NCBI RefSeq assembly: GCF_018728565.1
Contig: NZ_JACSOI010000002.1
Span: forward strand, 496,001-560,000
DNA from: Zobellia russellii
GTDB lineage: Bacteria; Bacteroidota; Bacteroidia; Flavobacteriales; Flavobacteriaceae
Length of the DNA stretch: 64,000 nucleotides
Reading direction: 5' to 3'
The notes under the pieces were generated by a model. The model searched no databases, was not told the DNA's origin, and saw nothing but the letters and a program-made list of their open reading frames with translations. Shown in pieces: positions 9,597 through 18,197 of the stretch; position 1 is the stretch's first letter, and the number at the start of each line of letters is the position of its first letter. A program made the translations under genes and the position numbers.

Positions 9597-11105
9597 ATGT
9601 ATCTAAAACCAAGGTCTTTTTATTTTGTGTTGTTATTTCTTGCCACGTTCGGGTACAACTGGGCCCAAGAAAAACAACCCAATATTATTTTTGTCCTTGT
9701 GGACGACCTTGGTTATGCCGATGTTGGTTTTAATGGCTCTACTTATTTTGAAACTCCGGCATTAGATGCTTTGGCCAAAGAAAGCCTGGTTTTTGACAAT
9801 GCCTATATGTATCCTACTTGTTCTCCCTCAAGGTCCGCACTTTTTACAGGAAAACAATCCTTCCGAACGGGAGTGTATACGGTTCCTGTATTGGAGAAAG
9901 GAGATGCTCAAGAAAATATATTCTCTAGATGGACGGTTGAAAAGGAACACCCCATTTACGCCAAACCCCTTGCCGAAATCGGATACAAGTCTATTCATTT
10001 GGGAAAATGGCATATTGTAGGTCCTTATCCAGAAAAAGAACTGGCCATGAAATGGCCTATTCAACAACGATTGGACCAACCCCAAGCGGGAGATTTTACC
10101 TGGGTAGAAAGCCATAAGACCCCAACCGTAAAACAATACTATCCTGAAGGAAGGGGATTTATTAAAAATGTGGGCGGCACCTTTAGAGGTGACCCCGCCC
10201 TAGAAGAAGGTGGGTACAAAAGTGAACGCGGAGGGTATCGCGCTCCGTTCAGCAACCCGTTTATAACTCCAAAATCCAATGACGAATGGCTTACGGATAG
10301 ATTGGCTGACGACGCCATTGAGTTTATGGACCATCATAAAACCGACCCATTTTTGGTCAACCTCCATTTTTACGCGGTTCATCGTCCTATAAAAAACAGG
10401 AACGATTCACTTTTTAACAAATACATGAGCAAGCCTGAGGACCCCGTAACGGGGCAGGGAATAGGCAAGAATAAAGAACGGATGGCCAGCTACGCCACCA
10501 TGGTAGAATCTATGGATGAGAACATTGGTAAAATCATGGCGTACCTTAAAAAGAATAAGCTAGAAGAGAACACCATTTTAATTATTACCTCAGATAATGG
10601 CTATCACCCCATAGCCTCCGAGAATCTAAAGTTGAGAGGTGCCAAAGGAGAAATTTATGAAGGCGGAATAAAAGTGCCAGCACTAATTCACTGGCCCGGC
10701 AAGATAAGAGCCAGAAGAACTGAAATCCCTATTTCAGTTATGGATTATTTCCCCACCCTAATGGATGTGGCCAACATTGCGTATAAAGGTCAATTAGATG
10801 GAAAATCCCTTACTCCCCTATTTAAAAAAGACAACTCTGATTTTAAGCAACGCCCCTTGTTCTGGCACATGGCTAGCCAATATAAACACGGCACATGTTC
10901 CGTAATCCGAAAAGGAGATTACAAGCTGATCCAATTCTTGGCAGATGGAAAACTAGAACTTTACAATCTAAAGACAGACCCTAAAGAAACCAAGAACTTG
11001 GCCCAAGACCATACCAAAACAACACAAAAATTACTTGATGAGCTGGTAGCATGGCGGGCTTCAAACAAAGTGCCGTTACCGCCAAATTCCATTCTCACCA
11101 AGTAA
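9597..11105 (+). CDS. Family S1 sulfatase
   Basis: Exported sulfatase of 502 residues with signal peptide ending near NWAQ. Visible motifs are VDDLGYADVG (metal Asp36, Asp37), C-S-P-S-R with Cys75 as formylglycine precursor, GKWHIVG, SDNG, and LRGAKGEIYEGGIKVP. The last is typical of arylsulfatase A-type enzymes. It lies in the middle of the SusC1 operon with short gaps on both sides (12 bp before, 81 bp after). The position of the sulfate it removes cannot be told from sequence. Confidence 0.93.
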   Translation: MYLKPRSFYFVLLFLATFGYNWAQEKQPNIIFVLVDDLGYADVGFNGSTYFETPALDALAKESLVFDNAYMYPTCSPSRSALFTGKQSFRTGVYTVPVLEKGDAQENIFSRWTVEKEHPIYAKPLAEIGYKSIHLGKWHIVGPYPEKELAMKWPIQQRLDQPQAGDFTWVESHKTPTVKQYYPEGRGFIKNVGGTFRGDPALEEGGYKSERGGYRAPFSNPFITPKSNDEWLTDRLADDAIEFMDHHKTDPFLVNLHFYAVHRPIKNRNDSLFNKYMSKPEDPVTGQGIGKNKERMASYATMVESMDENIGKIMAYLKKNKLEENTILIITSDNGYHPIASENLKLRGAKGEIYEGGIKVPALIHWPGKIRARRTEIPISVMDYFPTLMDVANIAYKGQLDGKSLTPLFKKDNSDFKQRPLFWHMASQYKHGTCSVIRKGDYKLIQFLADGKLELYNLKTDPKETKNLAQDHTKTTQKLLDELVAWRASNKVPLPPNSILTK

Positions 11106-11186
11106 GTCAAAAAAAGTACCATTTTACCTAAAGGTGGCCAACCGGCAAATTTCACCAAAACACTCACGCTCCAAGAATAGTACAAC

Positions 11187-12629
11187 ATGAACAACCGAAG
11201 AAATTTTATAAAAAAAGCTGGCATGGGTGTTGCCCTAGCCGGGGTTACCGGCCCAATGGCGGTAAAAGCTGCTTCTACACATTATGAGATAGCAAGCAAA
11301 AAAGACCCAACCCAAGGAGAACAAGTAAAAATAAAGGTTACCAAACCCTTATTCTGCCCGTACAACAGTGATGGCACCCCTGCTCAAAAAGGTGGTGATG
11401 CCTACTATTTCTTAAGCGATGCATTTACCCATAATCCGTTTACGGTTCCAGCTAGTGGAATGAGCGGTTCCCCTATTATCCGCGATGCCGCCGGTAAATT
11501 CGTTGGTTTTATGACCACTTTTGGTTTTGAAAATTCTACTTTCAGTTTTGATGGAAAAGAAACCCTTACCGTAAACGTTCCTGAGGGACAGGAACTTTTT
11601 GTTGATGAAAGCGGTAATGGCGATGATGCTTGGAAAGCCTACAATACCCAAATGATGCAGCGCCTGAACATTCAGCCCTACAAGGTATTCCCTCATTTTT
11701 GGGCAGATGTGGAATATTGTACTTGGGTAGAGCAGAAAATACAATCCAATGTTCCTAAAGGGCACTTTAATTTACTGAATCACGACTTTGTAGCGAAGTA
11801 TTTGGATAAAATTATCGAATACGGATATCCTAAGGGAAAAATGACCTTGGACCATGGCTGGGGCCAATTTCCGGACGGTAGTTTAAACTCTGGTTACGGC
11901 TCGTGGCATCCGGACCCCAAAAAGTTTCCAGATTTCAGAAAAACCATGGACCTTATCAACGAAAAAGGGTTTACGCCCGGCCTGTGGATAGCATTTCCTA
12001 AAATACATGGCTCCAGTATTGCTGCCCAGAACAATCCTAATCTTTTGGGCGCTTACAGAGCGCAAGGCAAAACGGAGTACGACAAGGGTGTGCGATGGCT
12101 GAACCCCAAGGCAGATATTTTTGAGTACGCTACGGAGACAATCCACCGCTTTTACAAAATGGGGGTGCGCAAATTTAAAATCGATATGTCTTACAACACT
12201 AAATCTGATATGTTACACATCCATAAGGAATTGTACAAAGCAGCAAAAGGCATTGACCCTACCATTGAAATGGAATTTCACGTTCCGGATATTTTCTTTA
12301 CCAAATTTACCGATGTTACCCGTACCAATGATGTATGGCTAAACGATAAATATGACTGGCCCGCCCGTGTAAAGACCCATTATGAAATTTCCTATAAATC
12401 CTCACCAGGCCGGGGTATTAACCTAGACCATATTGGGGGTAATGCCGAAAAAGATATTACCGAGGAGAAATACCTAAAACATTTGGAAATGTTTAAATCC
12501 AAAATTGGATACCCATTGGTTTCGGTACTTCCACATCATATCAGCCAGAAGTGCGTTGAAGCTACCGGTGATTATTTATGGGATTATGAAAAAGGACCTA
12601 GACACATTATTTCCGATTTTTATTCCTAA
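11187..12629 (+). CDS. Tat-exported clan GH-D-like glycoside hydrolase of uncertain family
   Basis: The start is a twin-arginine signal (NRRNFIKKAG, then a hydrophobic stretch), so a folded enzyme is sent to the periplasm. The middle reads like the TIM barrel of alpha-galactosidase clan GH-D (GH27/GH31/GH36): LDHGW at residues 221-225, a WHPDPKKFPDF segment near 240-250, GFTPGLWIAFPK at 261-272, and KFKIDMS at 329-335. There Asp333 matches the KxD nucleophile of that clan. The N-terminal beta domain and the C-terminal third are not recognisable. At 480 residues it is shorter than GH36. An alpha-galactosidase or related exo-enzyme is the likely role, but this is a fold-level call. GH29 and sulfatase neighbours support glycan work. 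Confidence 0.6.
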   Translation: MNNRRNFIKKAGMGVALAGVTGPMAVKAASTHYEIASKKDPTQGEQVKIKVTKPLFCPYNSDGTPAQKGGDAYYFLSDAFTHNPFTVPASGMSGSPIIRDAAGKFVGFMTTFGFENSTFSFDGKETLTVNVPEGQELFVDESGNGDDAWKAYNTQMMQRLNIQPYKVFPHFWADVEYCTWVEQKIQSNVPKGHFNLLNHDFVAKYLDKIIEYGYPKGKMTLDHGWGQFPDGSLNSGYGSWHPDPKKFPDFRKTMDLINEKGFTPGLWIAFPKIHGSSIAAQNNPNLLGAYRAQGKTEYDKGVRWLNPKADIFEYATETIHRFYKMGVRKFKIDMSYNTKSDMLHIHKELYKAAKGIDPTIEMEFHVPDIFFTKFTDVTRTNDVWLNDKYDWPARVKTHYEISYKSSPGRGINLDHIGGNAEKDITEEKYLKHLEMFKSKIGYPLVSVLPHHISQKCVEATGDYLWDYEKGPRHIISDFYS

Positions 12630-12657
12630 AGACAAAATTTACCCTAATGTACCGAGA

Positions 12658-12712
12658 GAGACAATAGATAAACTAGTACATACACAAGTTTACCTTATTT
12701 CTATTTCATTTG
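12658..12712 (+). promoter_or_regulatory. Internal promoter before sulfatase 12735: operator plus -7 box
   Basis: Half-sites GAGACAA (12658-12664) and CATACAC (12679-12685) are 21 bp apart, with ATAAACT between (12668-12674). After 19 bp comes TTCATTTG (12705-12712), one mismatch from TAnnTTTG. Transcription would start near 12719, downstream of the ATG at 12717. This favours the ATG at 12735 as the true start of the sulfatase. Confidence 0.6.
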
Positions 12713-12734
12713 GACTATGGAAATCATTGCCCTT

Positions 12735-14318
12735 ATGACGCTTTTGATAAAGAAATACGTATCTCTAGTTTTGTTTTGCTGCGTTCTTATGCTCGCCTCG
12801 TGCGGAGAGACTCCAAAAACATCTCAAAAGGAAACCAATGATAACCGCCCTAATATTCTTTGGATTACTATTGAAGACTGGAGCCCGGACCTTTCCTGTT
12901 ATGGCACAAAGGGTATACATACGCCAAACGTAGATAAATTGGCCTCGGAGGGTATTCGTTACAATAAAGCCTTTACCACCTCTCCCGTCTGCTCTACATC
13001 ACGCTCGGCAATGATGACCGGTTTTCATCAAAATTACATTGGAGCCAATCAACATCGTGAACATAACAAACAACCCCTACCCCATGGTATAAAGCCCATT
13101 CCTAAACTCTTGGAAGAAGCCGGATATTTCACCACTCTAATGAGTTGGAAAACCGATATGAACTTTTTACCGGACACTAAGGAAGAGCTCTTTATGAATA
13201 CCAATGATTGGGCAGACCGCAAACCGGGACAACCCTTCTTTGCCAGAATCACTTTTGGAGGTACGCACCGGTCTTGGAACCGAGACCCCCAAAGATCTAT
13301 TAATATAAGTGATGTTGAGCTTCCGCCTTATTATGCAGATACTCCCTTTGTTCGTCGCGATTGGGCCAATGGCCTTGAACAAATGCAATTGGTAGATCGG
13401 GAAATAGGCAGTTTATTAAAACGACTTGAAGACGAAGGGTTGGCCAATAACACTATTGTTTTCTTTATTGGTGACCATGGTCGTTGTCACATACGAGGCA
13501 AACAATTTTTGTATGATGGTGGTACCCGCATCCCCATGATTATGCGGTGGCCGGGCCAAGTAGAACCTGGGCAAGTAAATGACGACTTGGTCATGTCTTT
13601 GGATATTGATGCTACCATACTTGATGCCGCCCATGTTACACCGCCAGTTCCCCTACACGGAAAAAACCTCTTAGGCGATGGGGTAAAAAACAGAAAGTAC
13701 GTTTTTGCCGCCCGTGATAAAATGGACGAAACCCATGATGCCATGCGCTCCATACGGTCAAAAGATTATAAGCTCATTCTTAATTTAATGCCCGAAAGAC
13801 CATATTTACAGTATAACCAATACAAGGAAAACGCTTATCCGGTATTGGCCGAAATGAGCATTATGTACCTAAAAGGAGAGCTTACTCCCGAGCAAGCCGC
13901 CTTCTTTGCCCCCGTAAAACCGCAAATTGAGCTATATGACCTACAAAAAGACACATTTGAGGTAGACAATGTAGCCGATAACCCCGAATATAGCCCTGTG
14001 AAAAAAGAGCTGTTGGCCCAACTGCAGAACTGGCGCACCCATGTTATTAAAGATAAAGGTGTAAGTGAAGAGTTTAAGGCCCTTGGCGTTTTTCCCGATA
14101 AGAATCCATTTTCAACAGTGGACGAATGGGTAGCCAAAAACCAAAAAAATTATGATTTTAACCGTATAGGCTGGCCGTCATGGTATCCTACTAAAACACT
14201 TCAAGAATGGCAAAAGGCCCGTGACAAATGGGAACCCTATGTTATGAGAAGCGCAACCGAAGATATACCTCGTCCTGAAATTGGCATTATCACCAAAAAG
14301 AAAACGAAAAAGAATTAA
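12735..14318 (+). CDS. Family S1 sulfatase (lipoprotein) with variant motifs
   Basis: Sulfatase of 527 residues, anchored as a lipoprotein (lipobox LASC, Cys23). Two key places differ from the norm. The maturation motif is C-S-T-S-R (Cys86) rather than C-x-[PA]-x-R, and the first metal motif is IED instead of DD. GDHGRCHIRGK supplies the distal metal and basic residues. The usual GKWHLG is replaced by a MSWKTDMNF stretch. The start at 12735 is chosen over an in-frame ATG at 12717 because it gives a clean signal peptide and because the predicted transcription start lies near 12719. The enzyme at 38247 is of the same ED type. Confidence 0.88.
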   Translation: MTLLIKKYVSLVLFCCVLMLASCGETPKTSQKETNDNRPNILWITIEDWSPDLSCYGTKGIHTPNVDKLASEGIRYNKAFTTSPVCSTSRSAMMTGFHQNYIGANQHREHNKQPLPHGIKPIPKLLEEAGYFTTLMSWKTDMNFLPDTKEELFMNTNDWADRKPGQPFFARITFGGTHRSWNRDPQRSINISDVELPPYYADTPFVRRDWANGLEQMQLVDREIGSLLKRLEDEGLANNTIVFFIGDHGRCHIRGKQFLYDGGTRIPMIMRWPGQVEPGQVNDDLVMSLDIDATILDAAHVTPPVPLHGKNLLGDGVKNRKYVFAARDKMDETHDAMRSIRSKDYKLILNLMPERPYLQYNQYKENAYPVLAEMSIMYLKGELTPEQAAFFAPVKPQIELYDLQKDTFEVDNVADNPEYSPVKKELLAQLQNWRTHVIKDKGVSEEFKALGVFPDKNPFSTVDEWVAKNQKNYDFNRIGWPSWYPTKTLQEWQKARDKWEPYVMRSATEDIPRPEIGIITKKKTKKN

Positions 14319-14332
14319 AGCCAAAATTCAGA

Positions 14333-15835
14333 ATGACAACAAAAACCAAATTTGCACAAAAAGTAGCGATCGTCCTTTTTTTATTTATGGGGATAACCGC
14401 ATTGCACGCTCAAATAAAACCAAAAAAATTCCAGCCAGAATGGGAATCTATAAGAGCCGGATATGAGATTCCAGAATGGTTCAAAGATGCCAAATTCGGT
14501 ATTTTTTTACATTGGGGCCCTTACGCCGTACCCGCATACAGTAGTGAAAAATATCCAAAAGGCATATATGAACCCAAATGGTCCAAAGGTGGTAAAAAGC
14601 CTTACACCTATCACCGTGAACATTACGGAGACCCTTCAAAATTTGGGTATAAAGACTTCATACCTGAATTTAAGGCCGAAAAGTTTGATGCCAATGAATG
14701 GGCTACTCTGTTCAAAAATGCCGGTGCCCGTTACGTAGTACCTGTTGCGGAACATCATGACGGCTACGCCATGTACGCTTCTAACCACACCCGCTGGAAC
14801 GTGAAGGATACAGGACCTAAAAAAGATGTTATGCGCCTATTGTCCGATGCGGTCAAAGCCAAAGGAATGAAGTTTGGAGCATCATCCCATTTTGCGTTAC
14901 ACAGGGTTTATTATGAAAAAGACGACCCAACTTGGGACACCAACAATCCTGAATTTTACGACCTGTACGGTGAGCCGGTAGGTAATGATACGTTACCCAC
15001 CAAAAAATTCCTAAACCTATGGTGGAATCGTACCACGGATATTATAGATAATTACGAGCCGGATTTGCTCTGGTTCGATTTTGGGTTGGACAAACCCGGT
15101 TTTGAGGTCATGCACAAAAAAATACTCGCCTACTACTATAACAAAGGTGAAGAATGGAACAAGGGTGTTGTTTTTCAGGACAAGAACATGAGAAACAAAT
15201 CCTTTCCTGAAGACCTTATTGTGTTAGATATTGAACGTGGCCGTATGGATGGCATTTACAAATACCCTTGGCAAACAGATACTTCAATAGGAAAAATCTC
15301 TTGGGGCTATGTAACCAATGAAGAATACAAAACTTCCAATTACCTATTGGATGAATTGATAGACATCGTAAGCAAAAACGGATGTTTATTATTGAATATA
15401 GGCCCTAAAGCCGATGGAACCATTCCCTCAGAAGCAAAAGAAATACTGAACGAAATGGGCCAATGGCTAAGTCTTAATGGCGAAGCAATTTATGACACAC
15501 GACCTTGGACCATCTTTGGCGAAGGCCCTACAAAAGTAGAAACAGGTCATCATTCCGAAAAGAAAAATAAGGAATCCGGTCCGGAAGACTTTCGTTTTAC
15601 TACCAAAGGAAAAACCCTTTATGCAACGGCATTGGGCTGGCCACAAGATGGCAAATTCACAATAAAATCACTTTCAAAAAATAATCCCAATACATCAAAA
15701 CGAATTAAATCTGTAGAATTCATAAGCGGTAAGAACAACATAAAGTGGAAACAGTCCTCCAAAGGTCTTTCCATATCGGTTGACGGCCAAAAGCCTTGCG
15801 AAGCAGCCTACGTTTTTCGTATTCTATTGGAATAA
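14333..15835 (+). CDS. GH29 family alpha-L-fucosidase-like enzyme
   Basis: Exported retaining exo-glycosidase (signal peptide ending near LHAQ). GH29 features are WFKDAKFGIFLHWGPYAVPA at residues 49-68, EHHDGYAMY with His141/His142, and LLWFDFG with Asp249 as the expected nucleophile. The middle region reads FGASSHFALHR where classic fucosidases carry a SxEW-type segment. Substrate choice may therefore differ; alpha-L-fucose or alpha-L-galactose are both possible in algal glycans. It is encoded 14 bp after a sulfatase in the SusC1 operon. Family call is firm, sugar specificity is not. Confidence 0.9.
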   Translation: MTTKTKFAQKVAIVLFLFMGITALHAQIKPKKFQPEWESIRAGYEIPEWFKDAKFGIFLHWGPYAVPAYSSEKYPKGIYEPKWSKGGKKPYTYHREHYGDPSKFGYKDFIPEFKAEKFDANEWATLFKNAGARYVVPVAEHHDGYAMYASNHTRWNVKDTGPKKDVMRLLSDAVKAKGMKFGASSHFALHRVYYEKDDPTWDTNNPEFYDLYGEPVGNDTLPTKKFLNLWWNRTTDIIDNYEPDLLWFDFGLDKPGFEVMHKKILAYYYNKGEEWNKGVVFQDKNMRNKSFPEDLIVLDIERGRMDGIYKYPWQTDTSIGKISWGYVTNEEYKTSNYLLDELIDIVSKNGCLLLNIGPKADGTIPSEAKEILNEMGQWLSLNGEAIYDTRPWTIFGEGPTKVETGHHSEKKNKESGPEDFRFTTKGKTLYATALGWPQDGKFTIKSLSKNNPNTSKRIKSVEFISGKNNIKWKQSSKGLSISVDGQKPCEAAYVFRILLE

Positions 15836-15870
15836 AAACATATCAAAACCTATTTTTCAAAACGTAACAA

Positions 15871-17583
15871 ATGAGCAAATTTTATTTTAACGAAGAACAA
15901 AGTTCCTATGATGCCATTGTAGTAGGCACCGGTGTTAGCGGAGGCTGGGCCGCCAAGGAATTGTGCGAAAACGGACTAAAGACCTTAATGCTCGAAAGAG
16001 GCAGAATGGTGGAACACATAAAAGATTACACCACTGCCCATATGGACGACTGGGACTTTAAGCACGGCATGGAGCTTTCAATTGAAGAAAAGGCAAAACG
16101 TCCCAAGCAAAGCCGGACCAACAAAGGCAAAAGCGCAGATTCGTACAAATGGTTCGTAAACGATTTGGAACACCCCTACAATGAGACCAAACCCTTTAAT
16201 TGGATGCGGGGATACCATGTAGGTGGACGATCCATTACTTGGGGAAGGCATAGTTACCGCTGGAGCGAAATTGACTTTGAAGCAAATAAAATTGATGGCC
16301 ATGGTGTAGATTGGCCTGTTCGTTATAAAGATATTGCTCCTTGGTACGATAAGGTAGAAAGCTACATTGGCGTATCCGGTGAAAAAATGGGACTGAGACA
16401 ACTACCCGATGGCCAATTCCTTCCAATGATGGAATTAAACTGTGTAGAGCAACATTTTAGGGATAAAGTCTATGAAAACCTAGATGGAAGGGTCGTTACC
16501 TCCGGCCGTATAGCCCATATTACGGGTGACAAAGAATTTGAGGGACGTACCAAATGCCAGTTCAGGAACCGTTGTTCCAGAGGGTGTCCTTTTGGCGGCT
16601 ACTTTAGCAGTAACTCGTCCACACTTCCAGCTGCGGAACGAACAGGGAACCTAACCCTAAGACCGGATTCAATCGTTACCGAAGTCATTTATGACCCGGA
16701 TACCAAAAAAGCAACAGGAGTTAAGGTCATTGACCGATTGACCAAAGAAGAACTGGTATTCAACGCCAAGGTTATTTTTTTGTGTGCTTCGGCCATAGCA
16801 TCGGCTTCCATCTTGATGCAATCCAAATCAGATCGTTTTCCTAACGGAATGGGTAATGATTCCGATCAATTGGGTAGAAATATAATGGATCACCATTTAG
16901 GTGCAGGGGCTAATGGAAAATTTGATGGTTACGACGATAAATATTATAAAGGCCGAAGACCAGGAGGTGTATACATTCCTCGATTTAAAAATATAGACGC
17001 CAAATCTCAAAGCAAAGATTACCTACGCGGATTTGGATATCAAGGAGGTGCAAGTCGTAAAAACTGGAAAGATGCCGTTGCCGAACTTTCAATGGGCGCC
17101 GAACTTAAAGAGGCGATCTTAAAACCTGGCGGATGGACTATGGGCGTAGGTGGTTTTGGAGAAATACTTCCGTACCAAGACAACCGTATGACCCTAGATT
17201 ATGACAATCTAGATGGTTGGGGCCTACCTACCGTAACCTTTGATGCAGAAATACGTGACAACGAGTTAAAAATGCGTGAAGATATCGTAGTGCAAGCGGC
17301 AGAAATGCTAAAAAAGGCCGGAGCAAGAGACATCAACACCCACAACAGCTCCTATAATATTGGTCACGGTATTCACGAAATGGGAACCGCCCGTATGGGA
17401 AGAGACCCGAAGACCTCGGTTTTAAACGGTCATAACCAAATACATGAAGTACCCAATGTTTACGTTACAGATGGTGCTTTTATGGCCTCATCAAGTTGTG
17501 TAAACCCGTCATTGACATACATGGCGTTTTCGGCAAGAGCCGCCAATCATGCAGCAGAAGAACTTAAAAAAGGAAATATATAA
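15871..17583 (+). CDS. GMC-type FAD dehydrogenase, large subunit, with an Fe-S cysteine motif
   Basis: FAD-dependent sugar or alcohol dehydrogenase. The N-terminal dinucleotide fold reads VVGTGVSGGWAAKEL. The C-terminus has the catalytic pair: His in IHEMGTARMG and Asn in NPSLTYMA. Cys229, Cys235 and Cys239 form C-x5-C-x3-C, the spacing described for cluster ligands of bacterial FAD glucose dehydrogenases with a [3Fe-4S] centre. There is no signal peptide. The next gene encodes a Tat-signal small subunit, so co-export as a hitchhiker is expected. Likely action is periplasmic oxidation of a sugar at C1 or C3. Glucoside 3-dehydrogenases belong to the same group. Confidence 0.88.
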   Translation: MSKFYFNEEQSSYDAIVVGTGVSGGWAAKELCENGLKTLMLERGRMVEHIKDYTTAHMDDWDFKHGMELSIEEKAKRPKQSRTNKGKSADSYKWFVNDLEHPYNETKPFNWMRGYHVGGRSITWGRHSYRWSEIDFEANKIDGHGVDWPVRYKDIAPWYDKVESYIGVSGEKMGLRQLPDGQFLPMMELNCVEQHFRDKVYENLDGRVVTSGRIAHITGDKEFEGRTKCQFRNRCSRGCPFGGYFSSNSSTLPAAERTGNLTLRPDSIVTEVIYDPDTKKATGVKVIDRLTKEELVFNAKVIFLCASAIASASILMQSKSDRFPNGMGNDSDQLGRNIMDHHLGAGANGKFDGYDDKYYKGRRPGGVYIPRFKNIDAKSQSKDYLRGFGYQGGASRKNWKDAVAELSMGAELKEAILKPGGWTMGVGGFGEILPYQDNRMTLDYDNLDGWGLPTVTFDAEIRDNELKMREDIVVQAAEMLKKAGARDINTHNSSYNIGHGIHEMGTARMGRDPKTSVLNGHNQIHEVPNVYVTDGAFMASSSCVNPSLTYMAFSARAANHAAEELKKGNI

Positions 17584-17585
17584 CC

Positions 17586-18149
17586 ATGGATAGAAGAAAA
17601 GCATTAATGCAAATAGGAATGTCTATGGGTTACGTAGTAGCCGCACCCACATTCATGAGCGTTTTACAAAGCTGTAACGATACTAAAACCACTACGTGGG
17701 TACCTCAGTTTCTCAATGAAGACGAAGGTACGGTACTTATAGGCGTTATAGATAGTATACTGCCCAAAACCGATACATTATCGGCCTCGGAAGTTAACGT
17801 ACATATCTTTTTGGACAGTTTTGCAAACGAGGTAATGCCTCCTGCTCAGCGCAACCAATTTAAAGCTACCTTGAACCAATTGGCCGTGAACGCCCTAGAA
17901 AGCTCAAACAAAGAGAACATAAGTGACCTTACTGAAGCCGATCTTGCACCTGAGGTATTAAAAGCATTGACGGATAAAAAGGCCGAAGGCGTTCCCTTTG
18001 CCAAAAAAATCAGAGACCTGACCATTTGGGGCTACAAGTGCACGGAGTATGTTGGTGAAGAAGTGCTGGCATATGATTCTATTCCCGGTAAATATATTGC
18101 CTGCGGAGATCTGGATGAACTTACTGGGGGAAAAGCTTGGTCTATTTAA
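17586..18149 (+). CDS. Gluconate 2-dehydrogenase subunit 3-like small subunit (Tat-exported)
   Basis: A 187-residue partner of the GMC dehydrogenase. It starts with DRRKALMQIG followed by a hydrophobic stretch, a twin-arginine-type signal. The body matches the gluconate 2-dehydrogenase subunit 3 family: an LNEDEGTVLIGVIDSILPKTDT segment spread over residues about 42-64 and a C-terminal IWGYKCTEYVGEEVLAYD stretch. Only 2 bp separate it from the large subunit, so the two are translated together. The subunit is thought to carry the catalytic subunit through the Tat pathway and help it fold. Confidence 0.85.
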   Translation: MDRRKALMQIGMSMGYVVAAPTFMSVLQSCNDTKTTTWVPQFLNEDEGTVLIGVIDSILPKTDTLSASEVNVHIFLDSFANEVMPPAQRNQFKATLNQLAVNALESSNKENISDLTEADLAPEVLKALTDKKAEGVPFAKKIRDLTIWGYKCTEYVGEEVLAYDSIPGKYIACGDLDELTGGKAWSI

Positions 18150-18197
18150 CGTGAAACCAATCATCATAACCATTTTATAAATAACCAAGAACCTGCC

